24,145 nucleotides of DNA from DASXRA01 sp036506155 (GTDB taxonomy: Bacteria > Actinomycetota > Actinomycetes > Mycobacteriales > Jatrophihabitantaceae): contig DASXSF010000003.1 in the NCBI GenBank assembly GCA_036506155.1, positions 1 to 24,145 of the forward strand, in the 5' to 3' direction. Shown in pieces: positions 14,250-22,258 of this stretch. Within the stretch, counting starts at the first letter, position 1. Every line of letters begins with the position of its first letter. Both the position numbers and the translations under genes were made by a program. Under the pieces are notes generated by a model that saw only the letters and a program-made list of their open reading frames with translations, did not search any database and was not told where the DNA came from.

Positions 14250-16210
14250 TGACGACCGTGGCCACGCCGCCGATCACCTATGCGCCCGCTGCGGCGACAC
14301 GCGCCGCGACGGCGCGCTTCAGGCGGGCCGTGCCGCTCGGCTTGCTGCTCGCGGGGACGGCCGTGTTGTACCTGTGGGGCCTGTCCCGCTCCGGCTGGGC
14401 CAACGAGTTCTACGCGGCCGCGGCGCAGGCAGGCAGCAAGAGCTGGAAGGCGTTCCTGTTCGGCTCGCTGGACCAGTCGAACTTCATCACTGTCGACAAG
14501 CCGCCCGCCTCGCTGTGGGTGATGGACCTGTCGATGCGGCTGTTCGGGGTGAACTCTTGGGCGCTGCTCGTGCCACAGGCGTTGGAAGGCGTCGGCGCGG
14601 TCGCGCTACTGTACGCCGCGGTACGTAGGGTTGCGACGCCGACTGCCGGGCTGCTGGCGGGCGCGGTGCTCGCGACCACGCCGGTCGCGGCCCTGATGTT
14701 CCGCTTCGACAACCCGGATGCACTGCTCGTCCTGCTGATGACGGCCGCCGCATACGCCACGGTACGGGCGGTCGAGCACGCCGGCGTCCGCTGGCTGATC
14801 CTCGCCGGCGCGCTGATCGGCTTCGCATTCCTCACGAAGATGCTCCAGGGCATGCTGGTCGTGCCCGGTCTCGCCGCCGCGTACCTGGTCGCCGCCCCGG
14901 CACCGTTGCGGACGCGGGTCGGGCACCTGCTCGCCGCCGGCGCGGCGATGGTGTTGGCGGGCGGTTGGTGGGTGGCACTCGTCGAGCTGTGGCCGGCTGG
15001 CTCGCGTCCCTACATCGGGGGCTCGAACCACAACAGCGTCCTGGAGCTGACGTTCGGCTACAACGGCCTGGGCCGGCTTTCCGGCTCGAGCAACAACGGC
15101 AACACGGGCGGCGGCGGGGGCAGCTTCTCGTCCGGGCAGACCGGGCTGGGCCGGCTGTTCGGCACCGACATGGGCACGCAGATCAGCTGGCTGTTGCCGG
15201 CGGCTTTGATCGCGCTGGCCGGGCTGGCCTGGCTCACCTGCCGGCGGCCGCGAACCGACGCGCTGCGCGCCAGCCTGCTCGTCTGGGGAGGCTGGCTGGT
15301 CGTTACCGGCGGCGTGTTCAGCTTCGCGAGCGGCATCATCCACCCGTACTACACGGTGGCGCTCGCGCCGGCGATCGGCGCGCTGGTTGGGCTGGGTGTC
15401 GTCACGGCATGGCGGGTTGGCCAGCGCTGGCTGGTCGCGCTGATGGTCGCCGCAGGCGCGTGGTGGACGTTCGTGCTGCTCGGCCGCGCCGACTGGATGC
15501 CCGGCCTGCGTTGGCTGGTGCTGCTGGCCGGCGCGCTCGCGGTGGCAGCGGTGCTGGTGACGCGGATCGCGGCCCTGGTCGCGGCGCTTATCGCGGTGGC
15601 CCTGCTCGCCGGGCCGACGGCGTACGCGGTGCAGACCGCCTCGACAGCGCACAGCGGCGCGCTGCCGACCGCCGGCCCGTCGAGCGGCGTCGGCGGACGA
15701 GGCGGCCGCCCAGGCGGGGCCGGTCCAGGCGGGTTCGGCCCAGGGGGGCAAGCCGGTGGCTTCGGCGGGACGCCGCCGCAGGCGGGTGGCGGCGGCCAGG
15801 CTGCGGGCGGCGGCGCTCAGGCCCTGGGCGGCGGCATCGGCAACGCGCTGGGCGGCACCTCGAGCATCAGCGCGGCGCTGAAGGCACTGCTCACGGAGGA
15901 CTCCGGCTCCTACACCCGGGTCGCGGCCACGACCAACAGCAACGAGGCGGCTTCCCTGGAGCTCGGCACCGGCGAGGCGATCATGTCCCTGGGCGGCTTC
16001 AACGGCACCGATCCGGCGATCTCGCTGGCTGCATTCAAGAACCTGGTCGCCGAGCACAAGCTGCACTACTTCGTCGGCGGGCAGTTCATCGGATCGGGCA
16101 ACGCCCAGGCATCCACCGCATACCAGATCGAGCAGTGGGTGAGCTCCACGTTCACCTCGAAGACCGTGGGCGGCACGACCGTCTACGACCTCACGTCGCC
16201 CCGGAACTGA
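14249..16210 (+). CDS. GT39/PMT-like membrane glycosyltransferase
   Basis: 653-residue integral membrane glycosyltransferase of the ArnT/PMT superfamily. The first external loop has SRSGWANEFYAAAAQAGSKS, where the acidic residue of the usual DE/NE site is Glu, then NFITVDKPPASLWVMDLSMR. About a dozen membrane segments follow. Residues about 470-540 form a Gly/Pro/Gln-rich disordered linker, and the last 110 residues (LLTEDSGSYTRVAATTNSNE, HYFVGGQFIG) form a soluble extracytoplasmic domain conserved in actinobacterial members. ATG at 14249 overlaps the GT2 stop (TGATG). It uses a polyprenyl-phosphate sugar, probably made by the GT2-GtrA protein, to modify a protein or envelope glycan outside the membrane. 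The acceptor is unknown; the Ser/Thr-rich protein at 11755 is a candidate. Confidence 0.9.
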   Translation: MTTVATPPITYAPAAATRAATARFRRAVPLGLLLAGTAVLYLWGLSRSGWANEFYAAAAQAGSKSWKAFLFGSLDQSNFITVDKPPASLWVMDLSMRLFGVNSWALLVPQALEGVGAVALLYAAVRRVATPTAGLLAGAVLATTPVAALMFRFDNPDALLVLLMTAAAYATVRAVEHAGVRWLILAGALIGFAFLTKMLQGMLVVPGLAAAYLVAAPAPLRTRVGHLLAAGAAMVLAGGWWVALVELWPAGSRPYIGGSNHNSVLELTFGYNGLGRLSGSSNNGNTGGGGGSFSSGQTGLGRLFGTDMGTQISWLLPAALIALAGLAWLTCRRPRTDALRASLLVWGGWLVVTGGVFSFASGIIHPYYTVALAPAIGALVGLGVVTAWRVGQRWLVALMVAAGAWWTFVLLGRADWMPGLRWLVLLAGALAVAAVLVTRIAALVAALIAVALLAGPTAYAVQTASTAHSGALPTAGPSSGVGGRGGRPGGAGPGGFGPGGQAGGFGGTPPQAGGGGQAAGGGAQALGGGIGNALGGTSSISAALKALLTEDSGSYTRVAATTNSNEAASLELGTGEAIMSLGGFNGTDPAISLAAFKNLVAEHKLHYFVGGQFIGSGNAQASTAYQIEQWVSSTFTSKTVGGTTVYDLTSPRN

Positions 16211-16259
16211 ATACGGAGGTCGCGCCGATTCGCGCTGGTGTCGAGCAATCACCCGTCCG

Positions 16260-16265
16260 TAACGT
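16260..16265 (+). promoter_or_regulatory. Possible -10 of a leaderless phzF-like promoter
   Basis: TAACGT ends seven bases before the GTG at 16273, with no ribosome binding site in between. A TGTCGA about 15 bases upstream is a weak -35. Confidence 0.3.
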
Positions 16266-16272
16266 TGGTCGC

Positions 16273-17244
16273 GTGTCAGAGATCCGCTTTGTCTTCGTCG
16301 ACGTGTTCGCGCCTAGCCCGCTCACCGGCAACCCCGTGTCGCTGGTGCCCGATGCGGACGATCTCGATCTCCCTACCCTGCAGGCGATCGCACGCGAGTT
16401 CAACCAGTCCGAGACGACGTTCCTGCTTCGCCCCACCGCGGCCGGCGCTGACCGGCGGTTACGCTCGTTCACCCCGGTCGGCGCCGAGGTCTTCGGCGCC
16501 GGGCACAACGCCCTGGGTGCGTGGCTGTGGCTGGCCGCTACCGGGCGGCTACCGGCAGACCGTTCCCGCTTCGTCCAGCAGATCGGCGACGACCTGCTCC
16601 CGGTCGAGGTGCACCGCGCACCGGGCCTTGCAGACGTCGTGTCGATGGACCAGTCACCGCCCGAATTCGGTAACACCATCGCCGACCCGGCCGACCTTGC
16701 GGCCACGCTGGGTCTGTCAGCAGTCGAGATCGTCGCCGAGCGACCCGCTCAGGTCGTGTCCACTGGGGCCGGGCACCTGCTCGTGCCGCTACGCAACCGC
16801 GCCGCCGTCGACGCCGCGGCACCGGACAGCCCCCGACTGGCTACGCTGCTGCGGCAGGTCGGCGGCGAGGGCTGCTACATCTACAGCCTCGACCCGGTCG
16901 ACCCGTCCGACGCCGTCGCCTACGCCCGATTCTTCAACCCCACGATGGGCATCCACGAAGACCCCGCCACCGGAACCGCAGCCGGGCCGCTGGCGGCACG
17001 CCTGCTCGCCGACGGCATCGTCCCCGACGGAACCACCACGGTGATCGAGCAGGGATACGCACTCGGGCGACCCAGCCGCATCCGCGTGACGGTCTCCGGC
17101 GACCTCGTGCGTATCAGCGGATCCGGACTGGTCGTCGCCGCCGGCGTCCTGCGTCTGCCAGGCGCCGGGGACGGAACGCAACAAGAGTACGTCTGCGTCC
17201 CCACCGGACTAGCATCACACGATGCCGACGCGTCAGCGCCGTGA
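16273..17244 (+). CDS. PhzF-family isomerase-like protein
   Basis: 323 residues of the PhzF/diaminopimelate-epimerase fold. Seen are FVFVDVFAPSPLTGNPVSLV, the catalytic Glu47 in FNQSETTFLL, SFTPVGAEVFGAGHNALGAW, and the second-half signature FFNPTMGIHEDPATGTAAGP with LAARLLADG. PhzF isomerises a dihydroanthranilate in phenazine synthesis, but most homologues have other, undefined small-molecule isomerase roles. No phenazine genes are present, so I do not assign that pathway. The GTG at 16273 starts the conserved SEIRF sequence. Its frame is open far upstream through the GT39 gene, which is chance. Confidence 0.87.
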   Translation: MSEIRFVFVDVFAPSPLTGNPVSLVPDADDLDLPTLQAIAREFNQSETTFLLRPTAAGADRRLRSFTPVGAEVFGAGHNALGAWLWLAATGRLPADRSRFVQQIGDDLLPVEVHRAPGLADVVSMDQSPPEFGNTIADPADLAATLGLSAVEIVAERPAQVVSTGAGHLLVPLRNRAAVDAAAPDSPRLATLLRQVGGEGCYIYSLDPVDPSDAVAYARFFNPTMGIHEDPATGTAAGPLAARLLADGIVPDGTTTVIEQGYALGRPSRIRVTVSGDLVRISGSGLVVAAGVLRLPGAGDGTQQEYVCVPTGLASHDADASAP

Positions 17245-17301
17245 GTCACCGGGACTCGGCCTGTGTTGGACTCCGAGCGAGCAGAGAGCGCTCCTGTGGC
17301 G

Positions 17302-18426
17302 ATGATCGACGCGAAACAAAAGATCCCGGACCATCTCAAGCCTGCCGACGGGCGTTTCGGGTGTGGGCCGTCCAAGGTGCGGCCGCAGGCACTTGCGCGG
17401 CTCGGCGCGCAGCACGAGCTGATGGGCACATCGCACCGCCAGGCGCCGGTGCGGGCCGTGGTCAAGCGGATCCGCGACGGCTTGCGTGATCTTTTTGCAT
17501 TGCCCGACGGTTATGAAGTGATTCTCGGCAACGGCGGGTCGACGGCCTTCTGGGATGCGGCGGCATGCGGGCTCGTCCGCCGGCGGGCGCTGCATCTCGT
17601 GTACGGCGAGTTCACCCAGAAATTCGCAAGCGTCACCGGCGGAGCGCCGTTCCTCGACGCCCCACTGGTCGTGTCGGCGCCTGCGGGTGATGCGCCCGAA
17701 CCGATCGGCGATCCGAGTGTCGACGTGATCGCCTGGGCGCACAACGAGACGTCGACCGGCGTGATGGTCGATGTGCGGCGGCCGGCAGGCGCGAAGAACG
17801 CACTGGTGCTGGTCGATGCGACCTCGGGTGCGGGCGGGCTGCCTGTCGACGTCGGCCACGCTGACGTCTACTATTTCGCGCCGCAGAAGTCGTTCGGCTC
17901 CGACGGCGGGCTGTGGCTGGCGCTGGTCAGCCCGGCGGCGATCGAGCGCATCGTCGAACTCGACAACGCGGCTGACCGCTGGACCCCGGCGTTCTTGTCG
18001 CTGGCGACCGCCCTCGGGAACGCCCGACAGGATCAGACATACAACACGCCTGCGGTGGCGACCCTGCTGCTGCTCGCCGATCAGATCGATTGGATGCTGG
18101 CCGGAGGCGGCCTCGACTTCTGCGTCGCCCGGACGCGGGCTTCATCCGATCACCTGTACGGCTGGGCGGAGGCTTCGCAGTTCGCGGCACCGTTCGTGGC
18201 CTACCCTGCCAAGCGCTCGCTGGTCGTCGGGACGATCGATTTCTCCTCGGAGCTGGACGCAGCGGCTGTGGCAACGACGCTTCGTGCCAATGGCATCGTC
18301 GATGTCGAGCCATACCGGAAGCTGGGCCGAAATCAGCTGCGCATCGGCATGTTTCCGGCGATCGAGCCAGCCGACGTTGAGGCCCTGACCGCGTGCGTCG
18401 ACTGGGTAGTGGGGAACATGGCATGA
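17302..18426 (+). CDS. serC: Phosphoserine aminotransferase
   Basis: 374 residues. It converts 3-phosphohydroxypyruvate and glutamate to phosphoserine, the second step of serine synthesis, using PLP in the cytoplasm. It has the actinobacterial SerC start HLKPADGRFGCGPSKVRPQA, the substrate loop MGTSHRQAPV, LGNGGSTAFWDAA, WAHNETSTGV, VDATSGAGGLPVD and the PLP lysine Lys196 in YYFAPQKSFGSDGG. It lies 57 bases after the PhzF-like gene. ATG at 17302 or GTG at 17296 could be the start; neither has a strong binding site. Its stop overlaps the serA ATG (ATGA), making a coupled serine operon. Confidence 0.95.
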   Translation: MIDAKQKIPDHLKPADGRFGCGPSKVRPQALARLGAQHELMGTSHRQAPVRAVVKRIRDGLRDLFALPDGYEVILGNGGSTAFWDAAACGLVRRRALHLVYGEFTQKFASVTGGAPFLDAPLVVSAPAGDAPEPIGDPSVDVIAWAHNETSTGVMVDVRRPAGAKNALVLVDATSGAGGLPVDVGHADVYYFAPQKSFGSDGGLWLALVSPAAIERIVELDNAADRWTPAFLSLATALGNARQDQTYNTPAVATLLLLADQIDWMLAGGGLDFCVARTRASSDHLYGWAEASQFAAPFVAYPAKRSLVVGTIDFSSELDAAAVATTLRANGIVDVEPYRKLGRNQLRIGMFPAIEPADVEALTACVDWVVGNMA

Positions 18427-20015
18427 AGGTTCTCGTCGCGGAGAACATCGGCGAGTCCGGGATCGAGCTACTCCGCGAGGCGGGCCTCGACGTGGAGCTG
18501 GGCGCCCGATGGAACCGAGCCGATCTGGAGGGTCGGATCGCAGAGTTCGACGGCATCGTGATCCGTTCCGCAACTCACGTCGACGCAGACCTGCTCGCGA
18601 AGGCGGATCGGATGCGCGTCGTCGCACGAGCCGGTGTCGGCGTCGACAATGTCGATGTCGAGGCTGCGACCCGTCGCGGCGTCGTGGTCGCGAACGCTCC
18701 GCAATCCAACGTGATCACGGCAGCGGAGCACACGATGGCGCTGCTGTTGGCGTTGGCCCGCAACGTTCCGCAGGCGCATGCCTCTCTGGTCGGCGGAGCC
18801 TGGGACCGTGGGAGATTCAGCGGCGTCGAGCTTCATGAGAAGGTGCTCGGCATCATCGGCTTCGGCCGGATCGGCCAGCTCGTGGCACATCGTGCCCGCG
18901 GCTTCGGCATGCGGGTCATCGCCTTCGACGCTTATCTGGCCGAGGAACGCTTCCGGGAACTCGCCGTCGAGCGCGCGAGCAATCCCGACCAGGTCTACGC
19001 CGTTGCGGACTTCATCACGCTGCATCTGCCGAAGACCACCGAGACGCAGGGATGGCTCAACGCGAAAGCGTTCGCGAAAATGAAGCACGGCGTGCGGATT
19101 CTGAATGTCGCGCGCGGTCCGTTGGTCGTAGACGCCGACCTGCAGGCGGCTCTGGACTCAGGCAAGGTCGCGGGCGCCGCGCTGGATGTGTTCAGCACCG
19201 AACCCGTGACCGACCATCCCCTTTTCGGCTACCCGAACGTGATCGTCACGCCGCACCTCGGGGCGTCGACGGCTGAAGCGACTGATCGCGCCGGCTACCA
19301 GGCCGCGGAACAGGTGATTGCCGCGCTCTCCGGCGGCCCAGTGACGAGTGCGGTGAACCTGCCCTCAGTCGCGGCAGACGATCTCGAAGCGGTTCGACCG
19401 TTTATCGAGTTGTGCGCGAACCTCGGCTCGATCGCCGCAGCCCTGGCACCCACGTCCATCGACGCGGTCGATGTCGAGTTTCGCGGGCGCATCGCTGAGC
19501 ACGACAGCAGGCTGCTGACGATCCAGGTCGTGAAGGGCCTGCTGGCCGGGCACACCGAGCAAGCCGTGAACGACGTCAACGCCTTCACACTCGCGCAGGA
19601 GCGCGGCATCGTCATCGCCGAGACAAGCACGCCGCACGCACACGACTTCACCGACCTGATCCGCGTCCGGCTGCGCAGCGGTGGCCAAGTTACCCGGGTG
19701 GTCGGCACGGTGCTCGGACGGCGAAACCGTCCGCACCTGCTCGAGGCCTGGGGCTCACGGTTCAATGTGCAGCTCGAAGATCATTTAGCGATCTTCCGCT
19801 ACCACGACCAACCGGGGATGCTCGGGCGGGTGGGAACGGCACTAGGCAACGCCGGAGTGAACATTGTGTCGGCGGCCGTCGGCCGCCGTCCCGACGTTGA
19901 CGCCGACAAGGAAGCCGTCATGGTCATCACGGCTGACACGAAGGTGCCGGCCGAGGTGCTGGCCGCACTCGTGGGCGGCGCGGGCTTCTTCGACGCGCGC
20001 GCGGTCAGCCTCTGA
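18423..20015 (+). CDS. serA: D-3-phosphoglycerate dehydrogenase
   Basis: 530 residues, the long type of SerA that catalyses the first step of serine synthesis (3-phosphoglycerate to 3-phosphohydroxypyruvate, NAD-dependent). The catalytic core has the NAD motif IIGFGRIG (144-151) and the Arg231-Glu260-His278 set (NVARGP, FSTEP, TPHLGAST). A substrate-binding intervening domain (about 315-450, VKGLLAGHTEQAVNDVNAF) and a C-terminal ACT domain (about 455-530, LAIFRYHDQPGMLGRVGTAL) follow. In the related mycobacterial enzyme these allow serine feedback inhibition. The ATG overlaps the serC stop. The order serC-serA with ATGA coupling keeps the two enzymes in step. No serB is in the window. Confidence 0.96.
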   Translation: MKVLVAENIGESGIELLREAGLDVELGARWNRADLEGRIAEFDGIVIRSATHVDADLLAKADRMRVVARAGVGVDNVDVEAATRRGVVVANAPQSNVITAAEHTMALLLALARNVPQAHASLVGGAWDRGRFSGVELHEKVLGIIGFGRIGQLVAHRARGFGMRVIAFDAYLAEERFRELAVERASNPDQVYAVADFITLHLPKTTETQGWLNAKAFAKMKHGVRILNVARGPLVVDADLQAALDSGKVAGAALDVFSTEPVTDHPLFGYPNVIVTPHLGASTAEATDRAGYQAAEQVIAALSGGPVTSAVNLPSVAADDLEAVRPFIELCANLGSIAAALAPTSIDAVDVEFRGRIAEHDSRLLTIQVVKGLLAGHTEQAVNDVNAFTLAQERGIVIAETSTPHAHDFTDLIRVRLRSGGQVTRVVGTVLGRRNRPHLLEAWGSRFNVQLEDHLAIFRYHDQPGMLGRVGTALGNAGVNIVSAAVGRRPDVDADKEAVMVITADTKVPAEVLAALVGGAGFFDARAVSL

Positions 20016-20020
20016 CCTCG

Positions 20021-20049
20021 CGCGCACCGTCGAAAGGTCGGTATGCGCG
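20021..20049. terminator. Hairpin just after serA, likely terminator
   Basis: CGCGCA (20021-20026) pairs with TGCGCG (20044-20049), with an inner ACCG/CGGT extension. It begins five bases after the serA stop codon. Confidence 0.5.
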
Positions 20050-20184
20050 AAGGACCCGCAAGTGTCTAGTCGTTCATGATCACGGCTGGCTGCCCGATCA
20101 CGGGGTACGTCGCAAATTAATAACCCTCTTTGGGCGATGCCGACCAGCCTCGCACGGGCAAAGCTCACCACGTAGAGCGGGATG

Positions 20185-20203
20185 CCGGCCTCCGGTCGGC
20201 CGG
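20185..20203. other. GC hairpin in the leader of the GH15 gene
   Basis: CCGGCC-tccggtc-GGCCGG, a perfect 6-bp stem 60 bases before the GH15 start. The rest of the 245-base gap holds an AT-rich spot (AAATTAATAA near 20115) that could be promoter sequence. I see no clear -35/-10 pair. Confidence 0.3.
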
Positions 20204-20260
20204 TGGATCGGCTCGGCCAAAACCTCCGGCGACCCGCCATCGGATCAGGCGGTGAAGATC

Positions 20261-22135
20261 ATGAACAAATATCCCAACATTAGCGACCACGGCCTGATCG
20301 GCGACCTGCAAACCGCGGCGCTGGTGACAACCGACGGGACCCTGGACTGGTTCTGCTGTCCCCGGTTCGACTCGCCCAGCGTTTTCGCCTCCCTGCTCGA
20401 TGCCGAGCGTGGCGGCTTCTTCCGGATCGCGCCAGACCGCGACGACTACGTGACCAGGCAGCTGTACCTGCCGGATACCGCGATTCTGGTCACGCGATTC
20501 ATGACCCCGGACGGGGTCGGCGAGGTGCACGACTTCATGCCGGTGATAGAAGGGGCGGCAACCGACCGGCACCGGCTGGTTCGCAACATCCGGGTGGTCC
20601 GCGGTGCCATGCGGTTCGCGATCGAGATTCAGCCGCGTTTCGACTACGCTCGCAAGCCACACAAGCTGGACATCACGGAGTACGGCCTCATGTTCGTCTC
20701 CGAGGGTATGGAACTGACCGCGCACGCAATCGCGCCCGACGGACTGTCGCTCGATAGCGCGGGAGTCACACTGGAGCATGTTGGCGACGGGGTGCGGTGG
20801 ACGCGCACCCTGCGCGAAGGCGACATCGGCGGCGTAGTGCTGGAGTCGATGGGCGGCACGCCGCGGCGGGTCTCGCCCGAAGAAGCCCAGCAGCTTGCCG
20901 ACGACACCGCGCGGTTCTGGCGCTCGTGGCTGCGCCGATCGACCTACACCGGCCGATGGCGGGAGATGGTCAACCGTTCGGCCATGGCGCTCAAGCTGAT
21001 GACCTACGCACCCACCGGCGCGGTGGTCGCCGCGCCGACCACCGGGCTGCCCGAGCAGGCCGGCGGCGAGCGCAACTGGGATTACCGGTATACCTGGGTC
21101 CGGGACGGCTCCTTCTCCATTCATGCGCTGCTGGGCCTGGGGTACGTCGAGGAGGCGGCCGCGTTCGCCGGCTGGCTGCGCGACCGCGTCGCCGAGCAGG
21201 CCGGTGGCGGATCAGGCCCGCTGAAGATCATGTACCGGATTGACGGCACCTCGGACCTGGTCGAGGAGACTCTGGACCACTTCGACGGCTGGCGTGGCTC
21301 CCGTCCGGTGCGTATCGGCAACGGTGCCGCGGACCAGCTGCAGCTCGACATCTACGGCGAAGCGATGGACTCGATTTACCTGGCCGACTCTTACGGGATC
21401 CAGATCGCTCACCAGGGATGGGCCGAGCTGAGCGGCATCATCGACTGGTTGTGCGAGCACTGGGACCAGCCCGACGAGGGAATCTGGGAGACTCGTGGCG
21501 GCCGGCGCAACTTCACCTACGGCCGTTTACAAATTTGGGTGGCCCTGGACCGGGCGATCCGGATGGCACAGCGCCGGGCCCGCCCGGCCAACCTTGCCCG
21601 GTGGACCGACGTGCGCGACCAGGTCTACGACCAGATCCTGACCCGCGGCTGGAATCCCAAGGTCGGCGCGTTCACCCAGCACTACGACACCGAGGTACTC
21701 GACTCCTCGCTGCTAAAGATGCCGCTACAGGGCTTCATCGCGCCGCGTGATCCGATGTGGCTGTCCACGCTGCGGGCTATGGACCGCGAGCTGGTTTCTG
21801 ACAGCCTCGTCTACCGGTACAACCCAGCCGCATCGCCCGACGGGCTGAGAGGCGACGAGGGCACCTTCTCGCTGTGCACGTTCTGGTATGTCGACGCCCT
21901 GGCACGCGCCGGGCGGCTCGAGGAGGCCACGCTGGTGTTCGAGAAGATGTTCACCTACGCCAACCATCTCGGCCTGTTCTCCGAGGAGATCGACGCCACG
22001 GGCGGACAGCTGGGCAACTTCCCGCAGGCCTTCAGCCACCTGTCCCTGATCAGCGCCGCGGTGAACCTCAACACGCAGCTCGACCACGACCAGGGCACCA
22101 TCTCGCCGGCAGCGCCGTCGGTTGGGCGGACCTAG
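20261..22135 (+). CDS. GH15 family glucoamylase/trehalase-like hydrolase
   Basis: 624 residues. The N-terminal beta-sandwich (ISDHGLIGDLQTAALVTTDG, TLDWFCCPRFDSPSVFASLL) precedes the (alpha/alpha)6 catalytic domain from about residue 240. Visible signatures are ERNWDYRYTWVRDGSFS (270-286), DEGIWETRGG with the likely general-acid Glu410, and SEEIDATGGQLGNFPQAFSH with the likely base. This family includes glucan 1,4-alpha-glucosidases and the mycobacterial trehalase; lacking a signal peptide, this one is probably cytoplasmic and acts on trehalose or short alpha-glucans. ATG at 20261 is chosen, with GGCGGTGA ahead; GTG at 20252 is possible. It stands alone and converges on the HtrA gene. Confidence 0.9.
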   Translation: MNKYPNISDHGLIGDLQTAALVTTDGTLDWFCCPRFDSPSVFASLLDAERGGFFRIAPDRDDYVTRQLYLPDTAILVTRFMTPDGVGEVHDFMPVIEGAATDRHRLVRNIRVVRGAMRFAIEIQPRFDYARKPHKLDITEYGLMFVSEGMELTAHAIAPDGLSLDSAGVTLEHVGDGVRWTRTLREGDIGGVVLESMGGTPRRVSPEEAQQLADDTARFWRSWLRRSTYTGRWREMVNRSAMALKLMTYAPTGAVVAAPTTGLPEQAGGERNWDYRYTWVRDGSFSIHALLGLGYVEEAAAFAGWLRDRVAEQAGGGSGPLKIMYRIDGTSDLVEETLDHFDGWRGSRPVRIGNGAADQLQLDIYGEAMDSIYLADSYGIQIAHQGWAELSGIIDWLCEHWDQPDEGIWETRGGRRNFTYGRLQIWVALDRAIRMAQRRARPANLARWTDVRDQVYDQILTRGWNPKVGAFTQHYDTEVLDSSLLKMPLQGFIAPRDPMWLSTLRAMDRELVSDSLVYRYNPAASPDGLRGDEGTFSLCTFWYVDALARAGRLEEATLVFEKMFTYANHLGLFSEEIDATGGQLGNFPQAFSHLSLISAAVNLNTQLDHDQGTISPAAPSVGRT

Positions 22136-22144
22136 CAGCTAGGT

Positions 22145-22166
22145 GCCGGATGACGTCGAATCCGGC
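22145..22166. terminator. Terminator hairpin between GH15 and HtrA genes
   Basis: GCCGGAT-N8-ATCCGGC, a perfect 7-bp stem starting nine bases after the GH15 stop. The rest of the 123-base convergent gap shows nothing else. Confidence 0.5.
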
Positions 22167-22258
22167 AACGGGCTGTCGTCAACGCGTGTCGTCTTGCCAT
22201 CAAACCGGATCAGGCCCTCTCGGTCGCGAAGGCCTGCTGCGGCTGAACGGAGTTCGGA

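Noticed and set aside
14606..16252. 548-codon open frame antisense to the GT39 gene
   Set aside because: Arg/Gln/Ala/Pro-rich, no domain-like sequence, and fully opposite a well-supported gene; a by-product of GC-biased third codon positions.
14965..16272. Open frame upstream of and continuous with the PhzF-like protein, suggesting a fusion
   Set aside because: The upstream part is an Arg-rich shadow of the GT39 gene; conserved PhzF sequence begins at the GTG at 16273.
16273..17244. Phenazine biosynthesis locus
   Set aside because: Only a PhzF-family member is present; no other phenazine genes, and most PhzF relatives have other roles.
20165..21124. 319-codon open frame antisense to the GH15 gene
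   Set aside because: No recognisable motif, and the opposite strand has strong GH15 signatures throughout.
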